DNA of 9,247 nucleotides from Pseudomonadota bacterium (GTDB taxonomy: Bacteria; Pseudomonadota; Alphaproteobacteria; UBA2966; CAIVPW01). The notes beneath the pieces were generated by a model. That model had not been told where the DNA came from, did no database searches, and saw only the letters and a list, made by a program, of their open reading frames with translations. The position numbers and the translations under genes were made by a program. How positions within the stretch are numbered: position 1 is the first letter of the stretch; the number at the start of each line of letters is the position of its first letter. The DNA lies in the NCBI GenBank assembly GCA_027625125.1, contig JAQBXG010000057.1, positions 1 to 9,247 of the forward strand, given 5' to 3'. Positions 1-5,830 of this stretch are shown here, one piece after another.

Positions 1-795
1 GTCGCCGAGCTGGAGCGGCGGTTGAATCGCCCGTGGCGCAGCCGCGGCAAGCGGCTGGTGCGCGGCGCCGCCGTCGTCGTCCTGGTGCTGGCCGGGGCCG
101 GGGGTATCGGTTGGGCCATCGACGAAGTCGCCGCCGCGGTTCCCTATGGCTGGGTGCTGCTGGCGTTCGCGCTGGCGGCGGCGCTGTCGCTGCGCCGCCC
201 CGGCGAGGACGTGGCGGCAACGTCCAGGGGCCTGGCCAACGGCCTGGCCAAGGGCCGCGACGCTGCGGCGCGCTTTCTCGGCAGCGGCGCTGCAACTCTG
301 GACGATGCCGGTCTGGCGCGAGCGTCGGCGGCGTATCTGGCGGCGCGGTTCGCCGACGGGCTGGTGGCGGCGGTATTCTGGTTTGTGATGCTGGGATTGC
401 CGGGGCTGTTTGCGTACCGCGCCGCAAACGTCGCCGGGCGTCTGCTGCCGGACGACGCCGAGAGGTTCGCAGAGTTCGGATTGACCGCAAGCCGCCTCAA
501 CGCGGTTCTGCTGGCGATTCCGGCGCTGCTGGCCGGCGGCCTGCTGGTCGCGGCGGCGCTGTTTGCGCCGGGGCGCGGGGTTGCCGGCGCGATGAAGGGC
601 TTGCGACGGCGGAGCGACGATGTGCGCCCGGCGGTCCTGCGTTGGCCGGCCGGGGCGTTCGCGGGCGCCATCGGAATCATCGACGCGCGTCCGGCCGCCG
701 GGCACCTGGCGCGGGCGGTGTATCTGTACGGCGTCGGCTGTCTGCTGGTGTTCGCGGCCATCACCGGCCTCGCGTTGCTGCGGTTCGTGTCGTGA
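1..795 (+). CDS. Divergent CobD/CbiB-family integral membrane protein, 5' end outside the window
   Basis: The frame is open from the first base; the opening residues VAELERRLNRP match the region after the first helix of CobD/CbiB proteins, so roughly the first 40-60 residues lie upstream. CobD/CbiB is the inner-membrane adenosylcobinamide-phosphate synthase of B12 synthesis, and the family is recognisable from LDDAGLARAS, the FADG...FWF...GLPGLFAYRAAN block, the FG..ASRL segment and RWPAGAFAGAIG near the end. Hydrophobic stretches lie near nt 64-112, 151-192, 361-420, 502-564 and 720-790. Signature residues are missing, however: where typical members have VGRDP, ENxxDG, the NTxDSMxGH stretch, ARLDD and HRSPNSGWPE, this protein has LGSGA, ARFADG, NVAGRLL, SRLNA and RPAVLRWPA. 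The comparison is from memory of the family, not an alignment. The fold call is firm; synthase activity is doubtful and no other cobalamin gene is in view. Its stop codon overlaps the start of the next gene. Confidence 0.8.
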   Translation, partial: VAELERRLNRPWRSRGKRLVRGAAVVVLVLAGAGGIGWAIDEVAAAVPYGWVLLAFALAAALSLRRPGEDVAATSRGLANGLAKGRDAAARFLGSGAATLDDAGLARASAAYLAARFADGLVAAVFWFVMLGLPGLFAYRAANVAGRLLPDDAERFAEFGLTASRLNAVLLAIPALLAGGLLVAAALFAPGRGVAGAMKGLRRRSDDVRPAVLRWPAGAFAGAIGIIDARPAAGHLARAVYLYGVGCLLVFAAITGLALLRFVS

Positions 796-1871
796 CCGGA
801 CATCTGCGCCGCGTTGCCGCCGGTGCGACGTTGTTCGGCGCAACCGTATTCGGCGCATGGACCATGTTCGGCGCGGCGACGGCGCAGCAGAGTCCGCCGC
901 AGGACAAGCCGTGGCATACCGCCGACGGATTCCGCAATCTGGACGGCGCACCGGAGCGCGACATTCCGTTCTCGACCTACCTCGAATTCTCGTGGCAGCG
1001 ACTGCAATGGTCGGCGCAAGCGCCGGCGATTCCGCCGGGCCATGTCCTTCCGGCGGCCGATGCAGTTGCAGCCCTGGCGGCGGCGGGCGATGCGGATTCG
1101 ATCACCTGGATCGGGCACGCGACGTTCCTGATCCGGCTCGTCGGCATGACGATCCTGACCGATCCGTTCCTGATGCCACGCGCGTCGCCGGCGAACTTCA
1201 TCGGCCCGAAGCGATTCGTGCCGCCCGGTATTCCGATTGCCGATCTGCCGCCGATCGATGTCATCGTGTTGTCGCACAATCATTACGATTCCCTTGACGA
1301 ACGCACGCTGGCCGCATTGCCGAACAAGGACACGACGACGGTGGTCGTGCCATTGGGCCTTGGCGCTACGTTCGTGCGTCTTGGTTTCGAACGGGTCCAC
1401 GAAATCGACTGGTTCGAGTCAGCAGAGATTGCAGCGATCACGGTCACCGCGCTGCCGGCGCGCCACTGGTCGCGACGGGGGCTTGCCGACGAAAACCGGA
1501 CGCTGTGGATGGGGGCGGCAATCGCCGGCGCCGGCAAGCGCATTTATTTCTCCGGCGATTCTGCGTATGCGCCGTATTTCGCCGATCTGGGCGACCGGTT
1601 CGGTCCGTTCGACTATGGCATCGTCGGCATCGGCGCCTATGAACCGCGGGCGATGATGCAGTATTCCCATACGACGCCTGAGGAGGCGGTGGACCTCGCG
1701 CTCGACATGGGCGCCGGGACGCTCATTGCGATGCACTGGGGCACGATCCAACTGGGGACCGAGCCGCCGTTCGAGGCTCCGGCCCGGTTTCGGGCCCGGG
1801 CGCGGGCACGCGATCTCGCGGCGGACCGGGTCTGGGTCCTCGCCATCGGCGAGACGCGGCGGTTGCCGTGA
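792..1871 (+). CDS. Exported metallo-beta-lactamase-fold hydrolase, NAPE-PLD/UlaG-like
   Basis: The start is the GTG at 792, which shares four bases (GTGA) with the upstream stop and gives 359 residues. It begins with a signal-peptide-like sequence: Arg6-Arg7, a hydrophobic core to about residue 29, and a probable cleavage after Ala-Thr-Ala at 31. A later in-frame ATG at 864 would destroy this signal, so GTG is preferred. The mature part reads like bacterial homologues of N-acyl-phosphatidylethanolamine phospholipase D: WIGHATFLI, LTDPF, FIGPKRFVPPG, LSHNHYDSLD, ALPARHW, YFSGDS, GAYEPR and MHWGT. Probable metal ligands are His162, His164, Asp166, His225, Asp256 and His315. The usual HxHxDH motif ends in Ser167 instead of His, which would alter the second metal site. 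The protein is likely periplasmic. The substrate is unknown; phosphodiester or lipid hydrolysis is a family-level guess. Coupling to the CobD-like gene suggests coordinated expression. Confidence 0.88.
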   Translation: MTGHLRRVAAGATLFGATVFGAWTMFGAATAQQSPPQDKPWHTADGFRNLDGAPERDIPFSTYLEFSWQRLQWSAQAPAIPPGHVLPAADAVAALAAAGDADSITWIGHATFLIRLVGMTILTDPFLMPRASPANFIGPKRFVPPGIPIADLPPIDVIVLSHNHYDSLDERTLAALPNKDTTTVVVPLGLGATFVRLGFERVHEIDWFESAEIAAITVTALPARHWSRRGLADENRTLWMGAAIAGAGKRIYFSGDSAYAPYFADLGDRFGPFDYGIVGIGAYEPRAMMQYSHTTPEEAVDLALDMGAGTLIAMHWGTIQLGTEPPFEAPARFRARARARDLAADRVWVLAIGETRRLP

Positions 1872-1966
1872 GCCGCGGACCCGGGGCTTGCGGCATTCCG
1901 AAACAACATCTTTACGCCGCTGATTCCGGGATATGTGGGTCGGCATGCGATAACCTGTGCGCAAGC

Positions 1967-1990
1967 TGCGGTTCCCGGTCAGGGGCCGCA
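1967..1990 (+). other. Possible stem-loop in the gap after the hydrolase gene
   Basis: Arms 1967-1975 and 1982-1990 can pair over 9 bp, including two G-U pairs if read as RNA, around a 6-base loop. No run of T follows, so it is not a convincing intrinsic terminator; it could weaken read-through from the hydrolase gene or be a chance pairing in GC-rich DNA. Nothing else recognisable was found in the gap 1872-2029, and no convincing promoter. Confidence 0.25.
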
Positions 1991-2029
1991 ACCTCCGGTC
2001 GCGTCGGCGGATTGGACGGAACAGGGTAG

Positions 2030-2497
2030 TTGGTCTTGTCGAAGCAGGCGCTTAACGGGTCACGAATCCTGATAGTCGAGGACGATCCGGACATCCGGGC
2101 GCTGATCCGCGGTGTGTTTGACGGGCGCGGGCATTTGGTCCGCGACGTGGGGTCCGGCGCGGCGGTGCGCGAGTGCATGCAACACGAAGATTTTGATCTC
2201 GTACTGCTGGACCTGGGCCTGCCGGACGAGGATGGAATGGTGCTGGCGCGGTGGATCAAGTCGCGCCGGGCGACGCCGTTTGTCGTCGTGACGGCGCGCT
2301 GCGGGCGGGCGGATCGTCTCGCGGCGCTGGAACAGGGCGCGGACGACTACGTGACCAAACCGTTCGACCCGACGGAACTGGCGCTCCGGATCGAAAACAT
2401 CTTGCGCCGTTACCGGAATTCGGATCGTCATCCATCGATGCTCGATCTCATTCGCGAAAAGCGCAGCGCATCAAAGGCCCCGCCGCCGCTGCGCTAG
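2030..2497 (+). CDS. Stand-alone response-regulator receiver domain protein
   Basis: This is a two-component receiver of 155 residues if read from the TTG at 2030. A second TTG at 2036 is better spaced (9 bases) from AGGG at 2023-2026 and may be the true start. Receiver landmarks are all present: acidic cluster Glu17-Asp18-Asp19, phospho-acceptor Asp61 in LVLLDLGLPDEDG, Thr88 in VVVTAR and Lys110 in YVTKPFD. The sequence style, ending PTELALRIENILRR, is that of OmpR-type regulators, which normally continue into a winged-helix DNA-binding domain. Here only a basic, Pro-ending tail of about 25 residues follows. No winged-helix remnant is seen in the three forward frames downstream, where the repeat array begins. 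It may act by protein contact or as a phosphate sink, or be a shortened OmpR-type regulator. It lies 170 bp before regB, but pairing with RegB is not shown. Confidence 0.88.
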   Translation: MVLSKQALNGSRILIVEDDPDIRALIRGVFDGRGHLVRDVGSGAAVRECMQHEDFDLVLLDLGLPDEDGMVLARWIKSRRATPFVVVTARCGRADRLAALEQGADDYVTKPFDPTELALRIENILRRYRNSDRHPSMLDLIREKRSASKAPPPLR

Positions 2498-2501
2498 ACC
2501 A

Positions 2502-2613
2502 CGGCCGGATTTGCCATCCGTGTTTTGGATCGCGGCCGGATTTGCCATCCGTGCTTTGGATCGCGGCCGGATTTGCCATCCGTGCTTTGGATCGCGGCCG
2601 GATTTGCCATCCG
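2502..2613. repeat. Tandem array of a 31-bp hairpin-forming unit, about 3.6 copies
   Basis: The 19-base core CGGCCGGATTTGCCATCCG occurs four times without a mismatch at 2502-2520, 2533-2551, 2564-2582 and 2595-2613, exactly 31 bp apart. The three 12-base spacers are TGTTTTGGATCG once and TGCTTTGGATCG twice. Each core contains CGGAT-TTGCC-ATCCG, a 5-bp stem with a 5-base loop, and the self-complementary CGGCCG. As 31 is not a multiple of three, the array cannot encode a repeated peptide in one frame, and it begins five bases after the receiver's stop codon. It has only one-base differences, suggesting recent duplication. It is not a CRISPR: spacers are nearly identical and too short. Confidence 0.95.
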
Positions 2614-2616
2614 GCC
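2596..2616 (+). other. Strongest hairpin of the repeat array (last copy)
   Basis: The last repeat copy is followed by GCC rather than TGC. This extends its stem to a perfect 8 bp (2596-2603 with 2609-2616) around the 5-base loop TTGCC. The earlier copies have only the 5-bp stem. If transcribed it would be a stable hairpin about 50 nt before the regB start. There is no T-run after it. Confidence 0.55.
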
Positions 2617-2619
2617 AGG

Positions 2620-2638
2620 CGCGGGACACAATCCCGCG
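2620..2638 (+). other. Hairpin in the regB leader
   Basis: CGCGGGA (2620-2626) and TCCCGCG (2632-2638) form a perfect 7-bp stem with loop CACAA. It begins three bases after the repeat-array hairpin ends, so the leader would present two adjacent strong hairpins shortly before regB. No T-run follows, which argues against a standard terminator. It may affect read-through, mRNA stability or translation. Confidence 0.5.
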
Positions 2639-2667
2639 ATGGACCAGGCCCCCGCAGTCCGGTGAGC

Positions 2668-3969
2668 ATGCAGACCCTGGCTCCGGCGTCGCGGCCGGCG
2701 GCGACCATCCACCGCGCCCACAAGCCCGTCCGCCTTCGTACGCTGGTGTTGATTCGCTGGCTGGCGATCACCGGCCAGATGACGACGATCTTCTTTCTGG
2801 CGTTTGCGCTCGGCAAGGATTTGCCGCTCGCGCCGGCGATGACGATTGTCGCGCTGTCGATCGCCCTCAATCTCGTCGCCAGCATCCGCTATCCGTCGTC
2901 GCATCGCCTGTCCGACGGGGCGGCGGCCTCCCTGCTGGCCTACGATACGCTCCAACTCGCGGCGCTTCTGTATTTGACCGGGGGCCTCGGCAATCCGTTT
3001 TCGTTGCTGTTTCTGGCGCCGGTCGCGGTTTCGGCGACGATCCTCAGCCTGCGCTCGACGCTGTTGATCGGACTGCTGGCGATGGTGTGCGTCACCGTGC
3101 TGGCGCTGGTTCACCGGCCGCTGCCCGGCGCCCGCGATGGCGCTGCCTTTCCGGACCTGTACCTGTACGGGCAATGGACGGCGACGATGGTCGGTATCGC
3201 GTTTCTGGGCGCGTATCTATGGCGACTGGCAGCCGACGCGCGGCGCATGTCCGACGCGCTGGTCGCGACCCAGATTGCATTGGCGCGGGAACAGCGCATG
3301 TCGGCGCTGGGTGGACTTGCTGCCGCCGCCGCCCACGAACTCGGCACGCCGCTGGGCACGATCACGATGGCGGCCGGCGAAATGCTGCGTTCTGTCGCGC
3401 CGGAATCCGAACTCGCCAGCGATGTCGAATTGATCGCCAGCGAGGCGCGCCGCTGCCGCGACATCCTCGGACGAATCGCCAAGGGTCCAGAGCGGGAGAG
3501 CGAGCATTCCTACCTGTGGCAGGGTCTCGAGAGCCTGTTGCGCGAAGCTGCCGCCCACCAGCACCGGGACGGCGTCCAGGTTTCGATTGAGGCGCCGGGG
3601 GACGGCGCTCTGCATGTGATCCGGCGGCCCGAAGTCGTCCACGGACTGACAAATCTCATTGAAAACGCAGTAGATTTCGCCCGGAGCCGGGTTATGATCG
3701 AAGCCGAGGCAGACAGCCGGGAAATCCACATCCGGGTGCTCGACGACGGTCCCGGATTTCCCCACGACGTCCTCGGCGCCATCGGCGAGCCGTACATTTC
3801 TTCCCGCTCCGGGGGCGAAGGACTGGGACTCGGTGTGTTCATTTCGAAAACGCTGCTGGAGAGAACCGGAGGCGTGATGATGATATCCAACAGGGTCGAA
3901 GGCGGTGCGCGGGTGGAGATCGTATGGCCGCGGGCGGCGCTTGAATCCAGATCGACGCCTGCGCCGTGA
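2668..3969 (+). CDS. regB: RegB/PrrB/ActS-type redox-sensing membrane histidine kinase
   Basis: This 433-residue sensor kinase matches the RegB family in length and layout. About six hydrophobic segments occupy residues 24-185, with the family motif GGLGNPF (105-111) linked to ubiquinone sensing. The DHp domain follows with His223 in AAHELGTPLG, then Cys263 in RRCRDIL, which corresponds to the redox-active cysteine of Rhodobacter RegB. The ATPase domain has an N box at Asn329-Asn333, DDGPGF (359-364) and GGEGLGLGVF (382-391). In known species RegB phosphorylates RegA in response to respiratory or quinone redox state and controls photosynthesis, CO2 fixation, nitrogen and respiration genes. 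The ATG at 2668 has only a weak, closely spaced GGTGAG in front; an in-frame GTG at 2662 is an alternative. Its stop overlaps the regA start. The senC gene often found with regBA is absent here. Confidence 0.93.
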   Translation: MQTLAPASRPAATIHRAHKPVRLRTLVLIRWLAITGQMTTIFFLAFALGKDLPLAPAMTIVALSIALNLVASIRYPSSHRLSDGAAASLLAYDTLQLAALLYLTGGLGNPFSLLFLAPVAVSATILSLRSTLLIGLLAMVCVTVLALVHRPLPGARDGAAFPDLYLYGQWTATMVGIAFLGAYLWRLAADARRMSDALVATQIALAREQRMSALGGLAAAAAHELGTPLGTITMAAGEMLRSVAPESELASDVELIASEARRCRDILGRIAKGPERESEHSYLWQGLESLLREAAAHQHRDGVQVSIEAPGDGALHVIRRPEVVHGLTNLIENAVDFARSRVMIEAEADSREIHIRVLDDGPGFPHDVLGAIGEPYISSRSGGEGLGLGVFISKTLLERTGGVMMISNRVEGGARVEIVWPRAALESRSTPAP

Positions 3970-4529
3970 CCGAATCCGAAGACACTGCCGAAGCGTTGTC
4001 CGGCGATTGCACGTTGCTCGTCGTCGACGATGACGAGCCGTTTCGCAGCCGCCTCGCGCTGGCGATGCAAAAACGCGGCTACGAAGTCTCGACGGCGGCC
4101 GGCATCGCCGATGCGTTGGCGCGCGTATCGGAATCGGCTCCGGCGTATGCGGTGGTCGATCTGCGCCTGCTCGACGGCCACGGTTTGCAGTTGGTGCCGC
4201 AGCTTCAGGCGGCGCGGGAAGACATGCGGATCGTTATTCTGACCGGATACGGCAATATCGCGTCGACGGTCGCGGCAGTGAAGGCGGGGGCAGTCGACTA
4301 CCTCGCAAAGCCCGCCGACGCCGACGAAATCCATGCGGCGCTGCAATCGGCGGGCGACGAACATGCGCTTCCGCCGGAAAATCCGATGTCCGCCGATCGC
4401 GTACGCTGGGAACACATCAACCGCGTCTATGAGCTGTGCGATCACAATGTCTCCGAAACGGCGCGGCGGTTGAACATGCATCGGCGCACTTTGCAGCGGA
4501 TTCTCGCCAAGCATTCGCCGCGGGAATAG
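3966..4529 (+). CDS. regA: RegA/PrrA/ActR-type response regulator
   Basis: This 187-residue regulator starts at a GTG that overlaps the regB stop (GTGA). The receiver has the acidic triad at Asp21-Asp23, phospho-acceptor Asp65 in YAVVDLRLLDG, Thr93 in ILTGYG and Lys115 in YLAKPAD. A short proline-containing linker (PPENPMS, about 137-142) precedes a Fis-type helix-turn-helix, residues 145-185, with NVSETARRLNMHRRTLQRIL. This C-terminus is nearly invariant among alphaproteobacterial RegA/PrrA/ActR proteins, so the assignment is secure. It is the DNA-binding partner of the kinase encoded just upstream. Overlap implies translational coupling and matched amounts of kinase and regulator. Target genes cannot be read from this window. 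Confidence 0.95.
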   Translation: MTESEDTAEALSGDCTLLVVDDDEPFRSRLALAMQKRGYEVSTAAGIADALARVSESAPAYAVVDLRLLDGHGLQLVPQLQAAREDMRIVILTGYGNIASTVAAVKAGAVDYLAKPADADEIHAALQSAGDEHALPPENPMSADRVRWEHINRVYELCDHNVSETARRLNMHRRTLQRILAKHSPRE

Positions 4530-4531
4530 CC

Positions 4532-5245
4532 GTGGCGACGCGATTGCCTCCTGATACCGGTCCTGGAATTCGGGTGTACGCCTTCGGCGACATCCACGGG
4601 CGCGCCGATCTGCTCGGGCGACTGCACACAAGCGTGCGCGACGATGCGTCCCGCGCGCCGGAGCCGCGCCGCATCGCCATCTACCTCGGCGACTATCTGG
4701 ACCGGGGCGAAAACAGCCGCGGCGTGCTCGACATGCTGCCGGCCGGGCCTGGGCCGGGATTTGAAACCGTGCATCTTTGCGGCAACCACGAGGATTTTTT
4801 GCTGCGGTTTCTGGAAGATTCCGGTCTGGCGGAAATCTGGCTGCAAAACGGCGCCGCCGCGACGCTGCAAAGCTATGGTATCGACGCGCACCTTCCGCAG
4901 ACGGAGATTCGCTCGCGCCTGGCCGCCGCGCTGCCGGAGTCGCATGTTGCGTTTCTGAAGGGTCTTCGGCGTTCGGCCTCGGTCGGCGACTATTTCTTTG
5001 TCCACGCCGGAGTCCGCCCCGGCGTTGCGCTGGACCGCCAGGACCCCCGCGATCTGATGTGGATTCGCGACGAATTCCTGCAATCCGACGAGGATTTCGG
5101 AAAAACAATTGTCTACGGGCACACCCCTCGCGATACGGTGGCGTTCGAGGACACGCGCATCGGAATCGACACGATGGCCTGGGCCAGCGGGCGGCTGACG
5201 TGCCTTGTCCTCGCCGGCCGCGAGCAGCGGCTGTTGCAGACCTGA
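4532..5245 (+). CDS. PPP-family metallophosphatase (serine/threonine phosphatase-like)
   Basis: The GTG at 4532 lies two bases after the regA stop, with GGGA at 4522-4525 as ribosome-binding site, giving 237 residues. All PPP-family metal motifs are present: GDIHGR (Asp20, His22), GDYLDRG (Asp54, Asp57, Arg58), GNHED (Asn85, His86), FVHAG (His158) and YGHTP (His197). These bind two metal ions and remove phosphate from phosphoproteins or, in some relatives such as ApaH, cleave dinucleoside polyphosphates. The protein has no signal peptide or membrane segment and should be cytoplasmic. Length fits small bacterial PrpA-like protein phosphatases. Its place between a phosphorelay pair and the heptose genes suggests co-transcription with both; the substrate is not known. 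An upstream in-frame ATG at 4436 lies inside regA and has no support. Confidence 0.87.
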   Translation: MATRLPPDTGPGIRVYAFGDIHGRADLLGRLHTSVRDDASRAPEPRRIAIYLGDYLDRGENSRGVLDMLPAGPGPGFETVHLCGNHEDFLLRFLEDSGLAEIWLQNGAAATLQSYGIDAHLPQTEIRSRLAAALPESHVAFLKGLRRSASVGDYFFVHAGVRPGVALDRQDPRDLMWIRDEFLQSDEDFGKTIVYGHTPRDTVAFEDTRIGIDTMAWASGRLTCLVLAGREQRLLQT

Positions 5246-5251
5246 GGAGCC

Positions 5252-5830
5252 ATGGAAGCGGCGGCGTTTCTTCGATCCGAACTGGACGCGCACAACAGGG
5301 TATTCGCGGCGGTCGCGGACGCGGTCGCGGCGGAGTTCGCCTCGCTGGTGGACCACTGCGTTACGGCGGTCGCGGGCGGTGGCAAGATATTGTTGTTCGG
5401 CAACGGCGGCAGCGCAGCCGACGCCCAGCACATCGCCGCCGAACTCGTCGTTCGCTACCAGGGCGACCGCGCGCCGGTCGCCGCGATCGCATTGACCACC
5501 GATTCGTCGGTGCTGTCCGCCGCCGGCAACGATTTGGGCTATGAGCAGGTGTTCGCGCGGCAGATCGAGGCGCTGGGGAAGCCCGGCGACGTGGCGATCG
5601 GAATCTCCACATCCGGCAACAGCGCCAATGTCGCCGCCGGGCTTCGCGCCGCGGCGGCGGGTGGCCTGGTCGCCGCGGCGTTCTCCGGCGGCGACGGCGG
5701 CGTCCTCGCCGGCATCGCCGATCCGCTGTTGCGGGTGCCCGCCGCCGGTACGGCGCGGATCCAGGAGGCGCATATCTTTCTGGGGCATACCCTTTGCGCG
5801 GCGCTTGAACAGCGCCTGGGGTTGATTTGA
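5252..5830 (+). CDS. gmhA: Sedoheptulose-7-phosphate isomerase (phosphoheptose isomerase)
   Basis: The 192-residue product has the same length as E. coli GmhA, a SIS-domain enzyme that converts sedoheptulose 7-phosphate to D-glycero-D-manno-heptose 7-phosphate, the first step to LPS heptose. Landmarks are GKILLFGNGGSAADAQHIAAEL (residues 44-65, shown in part here: FGNGGSAADAQH), ISTSGNSANV (118-127) and IQEAHIFLGH (170-179). His60, Glu64, Gln171 and His179 match the zinc ligands or active-site residues of the E. coli enzyme. The ATG at 5252 follows GAGGAG at 5244-5249, a strong but close ribosome-binding site that overlaps the stop of the preceding phosphatase gene. The gene overlaps hldE at its end. 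Confidence 0.96.
   Translation: MEAAAFLRSELDAHNRVFAAVADAVAAEFASLVDHCVTAVAGGGKILLFGNGGSAADAQHIAAELVVRYQGDRAPVAAIALTTDSSVLSAAGNDLGYEQVFARQIEALGKPGDVAIGISTSGNSANVAAGLRAAAAGGLVAAAFSGGDGGVLAGIADPLLRVPAAGTARIQEAHIFLGHTLCAALEQRLGLI

Noticed and set aside
144..1400. Long open frame on the minus strand (418 codons)
   Set aside because: It lies opposite two genes with clear family motifs, and its translation is Arg/Ala/Pro-rich without any recognisable domain, typical of antisense frames in GC-rich DNA. The same holds for the minus-strand frames at 3510-5108, 4442-5788 and 5539-6951.
2502..2613. CRISPR array
   Set aside because: The spacers are only 12 bases and nearly identical, so this is a simple tandem repeat; no cas genes are nearby.
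2251..2667. N-terminal extension of regB through the repeat array
   Set aside because: The upstream part of this frame is a shadow of the receiver gene and of the repeats. RegB proteins begin close to the ATG at 2668, shortly before the first membrane helix.
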